From NCBI GenBank assembly GCA_002396505.1, contig DGYA01000118.1:7818-20046 (forward strand): a DNA stretch of 12,229 bases. The letters are read 5' to 3'. Numbering within the stretch: position 1 is the first letter of the stretch; each line of letters opens with the position of its first letter. Shown here piece after piece: positions 6,036 to 10,911 of this stretch. Below the pieces are notes generated by a model, which was not told the origin of the DNA, searched no databases, and saw only the letters and a program-made list of their open reading frames with translations. The position numbers and the translations under genes are program-made. The stretch comes from Cyanobacteria bacterium UBA5018 (GTDB lineage: Bacteria; Cyanobacteriota; Cyanobacteriia; PCC-6307; Cyanobiaceae).

Positions 6036-6542
6036 TCAGAGCGCGGCCAACTGGCTGAGCCGCAGCACCAGGTCGGCGATCGATTCATCCTTGGCGGGAT
6101 GGGCGGCCGAGCTCACCAGTTGGCGCCCTACCACGTGGGCGCCCAGATGGGCCAACTGCAACCGCAGGGCAACCATCAGGGTGTGGCCGCCACCGCCGGA
6201 GTGACTGGCGATGGCGATCGGTCGGCTGTTGAACAGGGCGCGAAAGTCGTCGCCCTGTACCGAAAGCCAGGCAATGGCGCTGGTGAGCACCGGCGGAATC
6301 GAGCCGTTGTATTCCGGGGCGCAGATCAGCCAACGCGGCGCGGCGCTCAGCTGGGCCTGCAGCTCCGCCAGGGCGGCTGGTGTGCCGGCAGCCATGGCGC
6401 GGGGCGTGAACAGGGGCAAGGCCACAGCCGTCAGATCCAGCACCTCGCTGCTGAAGCCCTGGGCACGCCCCGCCGCCGCGAAGCGCTCGGCAAGCAGCAG
6501 GTTTTTGCCATTGCTGGCGGCGATAACGAGCAGATCGGTCAT
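6036..6542 (-). CDS. NAD(P)H-dependent FMN reductase (flavodoxin fold)
   Basis: A 168-residue flavodoxin-fold reductase of the NADPH-dependent FMN reductase/chromate reductase family. It uses NAD(P)H to reduce bound FMN and through it quinones, metals or other acceptors. Motifs are the phosphate-binding loop IAASNGKN (7-14), the isoalloxazine-contacting APEYNGSIPP (75-84), and SHSGGGG (113-119). Length is typical. The frame stays open upstream to 6731, but those extra residues come from a 14-bp repeat array and are repetitive. I therefore start at the ATG at 6540-6542, which directly precedes the conserved first strand. It is divergent from arsS. ArsH belongs to the same superfamily but is longer, so an arsenic role is only speculative. 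Confidence 0.88.
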   Translation of the reverse strand: MTDLLVIAASNGKNLLLAERFAAAGRAQGFSSEVLDLTAVALPLFTPRAMAAGTPAALAELQAQLSAAPRWLICAPEYNGSIPPVLTSAIAWLSVQGDDFRALFNSRPIAIASHSGGGGHTLMVALRLQLAHLGAHVVGRQLVSSAAHPAKDESIADLVLRLSQLAAL

Positions 6543-6607
6543 GGCGGCGCAGTTGACACTGGGGGGCAAGGGCTCAGAATGGCGTCTGGGGGGCAACCTT
6601 GGCCTCC

Positions 6608-6775
6608 GCTCTGCCAAAGAGGCTCTGGCAAAGAGGATCTGCCAAAGACGCTCTACCCATGCAAGCTGTTCTGCCAAAGCAAGACGCTCTGCCAAAAACG
6701 CTCTGCCCAAGAAGCTGTACGACCCAAGCAAGCTGCTCGCTAGCTATGCAAGCTGTTCTAGCGATGCGATTTGCA
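6608..6775. repeat. Degenerate 14-bp-based tandem repeat upstream of the FMN reductase
   Basis: Clear 14-bp units are GCTCTGCCAAAGAG (6608-6621), GCTCTGGCAAAGAG (6622-6635), GATCTGCCAAAGAC (6636-6649), GCTCTGCCAAAAAC (6686-6699) and GCTCTGCCCAAGAA (6700-6713). Between and after them are longer variants of 15 to 21 bases that begin GCTGTT, GCTGTA or GCTGCT and end in CAA or CAAGAC. The array lies in the leader or promoter region of the minus-strand reductase and makes its upstream reading frame falsely open. Confidence 0.8.
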
Positions 6776-6789
6776 GTTGCCTGCGGTCG

Positions 6790-6840
6790 GTGCATTGGAG
6801 GATGAGGTGCATTAGAGGATGAGGTGCATTGGAGGATCAC
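6790..6840. repeat. 17-bp tandem repeat, three units
   Basis: GTGCATTGGAGGATGAG (6790-6806), GTGCATTAGAGGATGAG (6807-6823) and GTGCATTGGAGGATCAC (6824-6840). It directly follows the 14-bp-based array in the gap between the divergent FMN reductase and arsS. The remaining 6841-6940 shows nothing recognisable beyond serving as the probable arsS leader. Confidence 0.9.
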
Positions 6841-6940
6841 TTGATCGGCCAGGGCCAGGGTCTGGCGCTTGAACCCAGGCAGTTATCGCCCCTGATCCCA
6901 GCCTGCAGATTTCAGACCCCACCCGCATGCCCCCCAGCTT

Positions 6941-7948
6941 GTGATCCCCCAGTCTCCAGCGCTTGCTGAGCAGCCAGCCCCAAACCAGCCATCACCCGAG
7001 CGGCCTGCGGCGGCGACGTTCCCGCCGCTGCTGCGCGGCGGCTTGACCACCCTGCAGGTGAACCTCGGCTATCGCTGCAATCAGGCCTGCAGCCACTGCC
7101 ACGTAAACGCCGGCCCCAGCCGTAGCGAGATGATGGCTGGCGCCACCCTGGCCCTGATCCCTGCGGTGCTGGCCGCCCGCGGCATCGCCTGTCTTGATCT
7201 CACCGGGGGCGCGCCCGAGCTGCATCCCCAGTTCCGCGAGTTGGTGCTGGCCGTGCGCCGCCAGGGGGTGCGGGTGATCGATCGCTGCAATCTCACCATC
7301 CTCAGGGAACCAGGCCAGGAGGATCTGGCTAATTTTCTGGCCGACCAGGGCGTCGAGGTGGTGGCCTCGCTGCCCTGCTATCTGCAGGCCAACGTCGATC
7401 GTCAGCGGGGCGATGGCGTGTTCGAGCGCAGCATCGCCGGCCTGCGTCAACTCAATGCCCTCGGCTATGGCCAGCAGGGCTCCGGCCTGGAGTTGCATCT
7501 GGTGTTCAACCCCCAGGGGGCCAGCCTGCCGCCGCCCCAGGCCCGCCTGGAGGCCGACTACCGCAGGGTGTTAGCGGCCGAGTACGGCGTGGTGTTCAAC
7601 CACCTCTATGCCCTGGCTAACATGCCGATCCAGCGCTTTGCCGCGGTGCTGCGGGCCAGTGGTGAGCTGGAGACCTACCAACAACTGCTGGAAGCGAGCC
7701 ATCGCCCCGCCAATCTCGATCAGGTGATGTGTCGCTCCCTGCTGAGTGTGGATTGGCAGGGCTACCTCTATGACTGCGACTTCAATCAACAACTGCAGCT
7801 ACCGTTCGGCATCGAACCGGCGCCGCGGCGCCAGCTGCGGGATTTATTAACCTGGGATCCCCGTGGCCAAGCCATCACCGTGGGTCGCCACTGTTACGGC
7901 TGCACGGCCGGTAACGGCTCCAGCTGCGGCGGTGCCCTGGCCGACTGA
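6941..7948 (+). CDS. arsS: Arsenosugar biosynthesis radical SAM protein ArsS
   Basis: A 335-residue radical SAM enzyme. VNLGYRCNQACSHCHVNAGP carries the CxxxCxxC cluster ligands C46, C50 and C53 for the [4Fe-4S] centre that cleaves S-adenosylmethionine. DLTGGAPEL (86-94) is the GGE-like SAM-binding motif. The C-terminal half, with VMCRSLLSVDWQGYLYDCDFNQ (C264, C279) and HCYGCTAGNGSSCGG (C318, C321, C329), is the Cys-rich DUF3641 region of ArsS. The family adds a 5'-deoxyadenosyl group to dimethylarsenite on the route to arsenosugars. Its usual methyltransferase partner ArsM is not in the window. The first 25 residues are Pro/Ala-rich; the GTG at 6941 is the first plausible start in this frame, with no clear Shine-Dalgarno sequence. 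Confidence 0.9.
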   Translation: MIPQSPALAEQPAPNQPSPERPAAATFPPLLRGGLTTLQVNLGYRCNQACSHCHVNAGPSRSEMMAGATLALIPAVLAARGIACLDLTGGAPELHPQFRELVLAVRRQGVRVIDRCNLTILREPGQEDLANFLADQGVEVVASLPCYLQANVDRQRGDGVFERSIAGLRQLNALGYGQQGSGLELHLVFNPQGASLPPPQARLEADYRRVLAAEYGVVFNHLYALANMPIQRFAAVLRASGELETYQQLLEASHRPANLDQVMCRSLLSVDWQGYLYDCDFNQQLQLPFGIEPAPRRQLRDLLTWDPRGQAITVGRHCYGCTAGNGSSCGGALAD

Positions 7949-7990
7949 GCTGAACTAGGTCAGGGAAGCATGGCCGCCCAAACCTGAGGG

Positions 7991-8012
7991 ACCAGCTATC
8001 AACCAGCTACCA
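7991..8012. repeat. 11-bp tandem duplication downstream of arsS
   Basis: ACCAGCTATCA (7991-8001) is followed by ACCAGCTACCA (8002-8012), 10 of 11 identical, about 43 bp after the arsS stop. Confidence 0.6.
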
Positions 8013-8037
8013 AGCTTTGGGGCGCCAGGGCTCGCTC

Positions 8038-8091
8038 GATTTGCGGCTTTAACTTGATTTGCGGCCTGGGATTGATTTGCAATCTAAAATT
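8038..8091. repeat. 18-bp tandem repeat, three units
   Basis: GATTTGCGGCTTTAACTT (8038-8055), GATTTGCGGCCTGGGATT (8056-8073) and GATTTGCAATCTAAAATT (8074-8091). It is intergenic, about 90 bp after arsS. The stretch 8092-8337 that follows has no supported gene or clear repeat. Confidence 0.85.
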
Positions 8092-8337
8092 TTAGCGTCT
8101 TCTAGAGGTTCTACCGGGCTTTGTCACCATCAGCTGTTGCTCCAAGGCCAGCGGCTGTTGCCCAAATGCCATCGGTAGCCGCCCCATGCCAATTTGCTTA
8201 GCAGATCCAGTTTGTTGACCTGATGATCTGGGGCCCATACCCACCTGTTGGCCTGGCATTGTGAGTTATTGCTCCCCAGCCGGTTGATGCCAGCCCCCCC
8301 GTCGCCCGCCCGATGCGGCGATATTTTTTTCGCTGGA

Positions 8338-8550
8338 GTTATGGCTGGTGCTGTTACTGCTGGCGGCGTTATCTCTGAAAGTGTCATGGCTGGCGGTGAT
8401 CTGAGCCCAGTCGGCCTGAACGGCGCAGTTGATCTGCATGGCGCAGGCCTAAATGGTGCAGATCTGCATGGCGCAAATCTGAATGGGGCAGTCCTGAATG
8501 GCGCAGGTTTTAGCCGGGCTGACCTGGGGATGGTGGGCCTTGCCGGTTGA
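8338..8550. repeat. 15-bp tandem repeat array spelling pentapeptide-like repeats
   Basis: Thirteen 15-bp units plus one 18-bp unit (8428-8445) run from 8338 to 8550. The 3' half is most regular: GATCTGCATGGCGCA (8461-8475), AATCTGAATGGGGCA (8476-8490) and GTCCTGAATGGCGCA (8491-8505). The 5' units (such as GTTATGGCTGGTGCT) are diverged. It ends exactly at the TGA of the frame it encodes and runs into the 5' end of the next gene in another frame. Confidence 0.85.
8341..8550 (+). CDS. Small pentapeptide-repeat-like protein, possibly a repeat by-product
   Basis: From the ATG at 8341 the frame gives 69 residues, with about eight tandem pentapeptides in the second half (GLNGA, DLHGA, NLNGA, VLNGA, GFSRA). 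These follow the A(D/N)LxG pattern of pentapeptide-repeat proteins, which fold as right-handed beta-helices. Eight repeats would make only two coils, short for a stable fold. The whole coding region coincides with a 15-bp tandem array, and this window has many arrays of other lengths that encode nothing, so the protein may be incidental. No good Shine-Dalgarno sequence precedes 8341 (GGAG is only 2 bases away). Starts at 8287 (ATG) or 8248 (TTG) are possible. The frame overlaps the next gene by 53 bases if that gene starts at 8498. Confidence 0.35.
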   Translation: MAGAVTAGGVISESVMAGGDLSPVGLNGAVDLHGAGLNGADLHGANLNGAVLNGAGFSRADLGMVGLAG

Positions 8551-9133
8551 TCCGCGCCCGCTGCTGCTGGCCCTGCTGCTGCTGGCACCATGGCGGCCGC
8601 TGCCCAGCTTGGCGGCCAGCGAGCGATCGGAGCGGCCGGTGGCGGTATGCGTGGTGGCGCCGCGGGTGGAAGCGATTGACCGGGGCGACGCCCGCGGTGT
8701 GGTGCCTGTACCCGATCCCCAGTTGGTGGTGGTGGAGCCGCTGCAGGAGCTGCGCATCGAGCGGGGGGGGCAGTTGGTGTGGCATCTCGAGTCGAGTGCT
8801 GGTCGCCCGATCCGGGGGGCCTTGACCTGGCCCGTGGCGCCGATTGCCGCGGGTGAGTCGCTCAGCTTGCGGTTGCGCCCGCTCAATGCCCCCGTTGGCG
8901 CATTTGCCCACGTGGAGCTGATCGGGGCCACCCCCGATCGCATGCAGGCCGCGGCCGGTTTGATCAGCAGCCTGGGGAGAAAACCAGCCGCCTGGCTCGC
9001 AGCCATCGATGCAGCCCTGGTGGCCAACGATGTCCCCCTGGCCTGGTCGCTGTTGTTTCACGCCGCAGTACCCCGCGACCCGGAGCTCGACGGCCTACGC
9101 CAGGAGGTGGTGCGCCGGGGCTGCGGCGACTGA
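8498..9133 (+). CDS. Secreted or membrane-anchored protein of unknown function
   Basis: I do not recognise the family. The 211-codon frame has strong GC third-position bias and an exported look: a leucine-rich core (RPLLLALLLLAPWRPLPSLAAS, roughly residues 20-41) resembling a signal peptide with possible cleavage after SLAAS. A roughly 170-residue domain follows with alternating strands (PQLVVVEPLQELRIERGGQLVWHLES, ESLSLRLRPLNAPVGAFAHVELIG) suggesting a beta-sandwich, and a helical C-terminus. The first 14 codons lie in the 15-bp array, and a stop codon directly precedes the ATG at 8498. A TTG at 8540, just before the signal peptide, may be the older start. The stop codon lies in a unit of the next array (9127-9182). 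The UmuD-like gene follows on the same strand. Confidence 0.65.
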   Translation: MAQVLAGLTWGWWALPVDPRPLLLALLLLAPWRPLPSLAASERSERPVAVCVVAPRVEAIDRGDARGVVPVPDPQLVVVEPLQELRIERGGQLVWHLESSAGRPIRGALTWPVAPIAAGESLSLRLRPLNAPVGAFAHVELIGATPDRMQAAAGLISSLGRKPAAWLAAIDAALVANDVPLAWSLLFHAAVPRDPELDGLRQEVVRRGCGD

Positions 9134-9182
9134 CCAGCCGCTACTGACCAACTGCTACTGACCAACTGCGACCGACCAGCTG
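9127..9182. repeat. 14-bp tandem repeat overlapping a stop codon
   Basis: CGACTGACCAGCCG (9127-9140), CTACTGACCAACTG (9141-9154 and again 9155-9168) and CGACCGACCAGCTG (9169-9182). The TGA in the first unit is the stop codon of the upstream gene (9131-9133). Confidence 0.9.
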
Positions 9183-9224
9183 CGGCGCTACCGAAAGACG
9201 GCGACCAGCGGCAGAGACGCGAAT

Positions 9225-9238
9225 GGTTTATTTGTACT
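9225..9238. promoter_or_regulatory. Possible LexA (SOS) box upstream of the UmuD-like gene
   Basis: GGTTTATTTGTACT has a perfect TGTACT right half and a partial left half compared with the cyanobacterial LexA pattern AGTAC-N4-GTACT (about 11 of 14 permitted positions by my alignment). It lies about 95 bp before the favoured start of the UmuD-like gene, where an SOS operator would be expected. One good half-site in a single sequence is weak evidence. Confidence 0.3.
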
Positions 9239-9333
9239 ATCCAGGTGGCGTTGGAGGTGCGGGCTTTGGCGTGCGGCTGCTGGCAGGCGGGGGGAATCCT
9301 CTGGTATTGGGGCCTGACATGGGGGGACCTGGC

Positions 9334-9819
9334 ATGGGGGAGCTGACCTGGTTCGAGCCCGATGAGCTATCGACGCCATCGGCGCGGCTGCCCCTGGCCG
9401 GCGAGTCGCCCGCGACGGGCTTCCCCAGCCCCGCCGCCGACTACGAGGAGGACGCCATCGACCTCAACCGCTTGCTGATGCCCCGCCCCGCCTCCACCTT
9501 TTTGATGCGGGTGAGCGGCGATGCGATGGGCGCCGCCGGCATCCATCACGGCGACTTGTTGATCATTGATCGCAGTCTGGGGCCCCGGTCGGGCTCGCTG
9601 GTGGTGGCGGTGAACGCGGGCCGCTTCGTGTTGCGCCGCTTGGCCCGGAACCTGGCCGGTATCGGTTGGTGCCTGGAGGCGGCCGATCCATCGCTGCCGC
9701 CGATCCCCTTGGCCACGGGCGATCCGGATCTGTTGATCTGGGGCGTGGTACTCCACGCCGTACATCACCTGGGCTCTCGCCTCAAGCCCCACGCCACCAA
9801 CGCCAACCTTCCAAATTGA
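9334..9819 (+). CDS. UmuD-like S24-family protein with both catalytic residues replaced
   Basis: The 161-residue protein aligns well with UmuD: GFPSPAADY (29-37) at the self-cleavage site, IDLNRLL (42-48), the beta-domain start PASTFLMRVSGDAM (52-65), GIHHGDLLIIDRS (69-81), GRFVLRRL (96-103), and the closing LIWGVVLHAVHHL. UmuD normally cleaves itself during the SOS response to become a subunit of polymerase V. Here the position of E. coli Ser60 (GDSM) is A64 (codon GCG, 9523-9525), and the position of Lys97 is R101 (CGC, 9634-9636). Self-cleavage by the Ser-Lys dyad should be impossible. The frame opens at 9223, but the extra N-terminus is Gly-rich and covers the LexA-like box; I favour the ATG at 9334 (GGGGGA just upstream), with 9319 also possible. 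No umuC follows. It ends inside the convergent membrane-protein gene. Confidence 0.82.
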   Translation: MGELTWFEPDELSTPSARLPLAGESPATGFPSPAADYEEDAIDLNRLLMPRPASTFLMRVSGDAMGAAGIHHGDLLIIDRSLGPRSGSLVVAVNAGRFVLRRLARNLAGIGWCLEAADPSLPPIPLATGDPDLLIWGVVLHAVHHLGSRLKPHATNANLPN

Positions 9820-10216
9820 TCAAAAATCCCAGTATCACCATGAAAAGCATTAGCAGCACCTGATCGGCGCGGGAATCGGGCACCAGGATGTCGGCCAACA
9901 GGTGGGGAATGTTGGTGATCGTATACACCACACTCAGCCAGAAATGCCCACGGCGCCAGGAGCGCCACCTTTGGGGGGTGACCTCGTTACTGGCGGCGTA
10001 GGCGATCAGTAGTACCGCCACCAATGGGATCAGGAAGTAAATCAGCATTGACCAGTACAACATCGGCAGCCATTTCAAGGGCAGCTGACTCTCGATCTGG
10101 GGCGACTGGCCGTGGAACAGGGGCATCAGTCCCAGCTGCACATGAAAGAGCATGCACAGAAACCAGGCAAACCAAAGGCTGCGTAACCGCAGGGCATGGT
10201 CGATGGTCGTTATCAC
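9782..10216 (-). CDS. Conserved-looking small membrane protein of unknown function
   Basis: A 144-residue protein with four hydrophobic segments (about residues 13-33, 50-74, 91-108 and 118-136) separated by short polar loops. Distinctive stretches are the N-terminal DHALRLRSLWFAWFLCMLFH, the RRGHFWLSVVYTITNIPHLLADI segment and a Trp/Arg-rich C-terminus (EGWRWWRGA). I associate this with a conserved cyanobacterial family but cannot name a function. The start is a GTG at 10214-10216. The last 38 bases overlap the 3' end of the UmuD-like gene tail to tail. Codon use matches a genuine GC-rich gene. Confidence 0.7.
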   Translation of the reverse strand: MITTIDHALRLRSLWFAWFLCMLFHVQLGLMPLFHGQSPQIESQLPLKWLPMLYWSMLIYFLIPLVAVLLIAYAASNEVTPQRWRSWRRGHFWLSVVYTITNIPHLLADILVPDSRADQVLLMLFMVILGFLINLEGWRWWRGA

Positions 10217-10385
10217 GGCAGCTCAGGAAACCGGCTGGACCATGGAGTGATCCAGGCCTTGAGCCAGCCAATCACTTGCCTGCGTTGCGATGCCCCCTGG
10301 GCAGCAGGCTATGGATTGGCTGGATTGAGCAATGCTCGCCTCCCCGTGACCACGCTCGGCCGCAGGCCATAAATCGGCCGCTGGC
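10217..10385. other. Non-coding leader region upstream of the small membrane protein
   Basis: This stretch shows no supported gene. It presumably contains the minus-strand promoter for the membrane protein at 9782-10216, but I could not identify clear promoter boxes. Loose internal repetition (GGATTGGCTGGATTGAGC around 10314-10331) continues the repetitive character of the gap. The stretch after the 21-bp array (10512-10625) likewise holds nothing I can identify. Confidence 0.4.
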
Positions 10386-10511
10386 TTACTGGCTGTTAAC
10401 CAAGGTTTACCGGCTATTAACCAAATTTTACTGGCTGTCAACCGAGATTTACTGGCTGCTAGCCAAGATTTGCCGGCTGTTGGCCAAGATTTACTGGCCT
10501 GGCTCGTGGCC
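10386..10511. repeat. 21-bp tandem repeat array, six units
   Basis: Five 21-bp units (10386-10406, 10407-10427, 10428-10448, 10449-10469, 10470-10490) and a partial sixth (10491-10511). Each begins TTACTGGCTG or a close variant (TTACCGGCTA, TTGCCGGCTG) and ends AACCAAGAT or similar. Because 21 is divisible by three, the array reads as a seven-residue repeat on both strands with long open frames; neither looks like a real protein. Confidence 0.9.
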
Positions 10512-10625
10512 ATCGTGGGGGAAATGTCTGCGGTGAGGCTAGGTATGGCGCCAGGGCAAGTCGGAGCCCTTGTTGGATTTACAGCAGTAAGCCCTTGGTT
10601 TGGCTGCAGGCGGCGGTAGCACCAT

Positions 10626-10657
10626 CAAAAAAGCCCCCCGGCTAAGGCCGGAGGGCT
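10626..10657 (-). terminator. Rho-independent terminator of hli
   Basis: Reading the minus strand, AGCCCTCCGGC and GCCGGGGGGCT form an 11-bp stem (one G-T pair) around a 4-base loop, followed by a run of six T residues. It lies about 60 bp past the hli stop codon, in the right orientation. The plus strand has no T-tract, so it serves hli. Confidence 0.93.
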
Positions 10658-10661
10658 GGGA

Positions 10662-10706
10662 TTTAGGCGATTAAAATTTAAGCAATTAAAGTCTAGGCGA
10701 TCAAAT
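10662..10706. repeat. 15-bp tandem repeat between hli and its terminator
   Basis: TTTAGGCGATTAAAA (10662-10676), TTTAAGCAATTAAAG (10677-10691) and TCTAGGCGATCAAAT (10692-10706). It fills the hli 3' untranslated region between the stop codon (10716-10718) and the terminator stem. It is AT-rich, unlike most other arrays here. Confidence 0.8.
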
Positions 10707-10715
10707 CAGCTTGGC

Positions 10716-10859
10716 TCAGCCGAGGCCCACCTGGGAGAGGATGCCTTGGCCGGTGAGCAATTCGGTGGCCAGGCCAATCACAAAGCCGAGCATGGCCAGG
10801 CGGCCATTCCAGGTTTCGGCGAAGCCGACGAAGCCGAAGCGGGAGGTGTTGTCAGCCAT
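10716..10859 (-). CDS. hli: High-light-inducible protein (one-helix chlorophyll-binding protein)
   Basis: A 47-residue one-helix protein of the LHC superfamily. FAETWNGRLAMLGFVIGLATELLTGQGILSQVG carries the signature ExxNGRxAMxGF, in which Glu and Asn/Arg bind chlorophyll and form the helix-helix salt bridge, followed by the single membrane span and the typical TGQG end. Hli proteins (small CAB-like proteins) sit in thylakoid membranes beside photosystem II, dissipate excess light energy and protect newly made chlorophyll-protein complexes. The gene has its own terminator, a 5' untranslated hairpin and an HLR1-like half-site, pointing to stress-induced single-gene transcription. There is no Shine-Dalgarno sequence before the ATG. 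It is divergent from the hydrolase gene. Confidence 0.96.
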   Translation of the reverse strand: MADNTSRFGFVGFAETWNGRLAMLGFVIGLATELLTGQGILSQVGLG

Positions 10860-10864
10860 GGGAG

Positions 10865-10884
10865 GCAACGTGAAGAAACGTTGC
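10865..10884. promoter_or_regulatory. 7-bp inverted repeat in the hli 5' leader
   Basis: GCAACGT and ACGTTGC flank a 6-base spacer and form a perfect hairpin whose inner end lies 5 bases upstream of the hli start codon. In the mRNA it would sit where a Shine-Dalgarno sequence is missing. As DNA it could be an operator. Function is inferred from position only. Confidence 0.45.
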
Positions 10885-10896
10885 AAGCAATGTAAC
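10881..10896 (-). promoter_or_regulatory. HLR1-like half-site upstream of hli
   Basis: On the minus strand GTTACATTGCTTGCAA starts with a perfect GTTACATT, the first half of the HLR1 element (two TTACA repeats spaced about five bases) bound by the response regulator RpaB in cyanobacterial hli promoters. The second half is degenerate. It lies 22-37 bases upstream of the hli start codon, in the divergent promoter region shared with the hydrolase. Confidence 0.35.
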
Positions 10897-10911
10897 AGGA
10901 GATGACGAGCG

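Noticed and set aside
6543..6731. N-terminal extension of the FMN reductase frame (Leu/Ala/Glu-rich)
   Set aside because: It is largely a translation of the 14-bp-based repeat array; the conserved flavodoxin fold begins directly at the ATG at 6540-6542.
9223..9333. Longer start for the UmuD-like protein
   Set aside because: The extra residues are Gly-rich, unlike UmuD N-termini, have no clear Shine-Dalgarno sequence and cover a LexA-like box. They remain possible but less likely.
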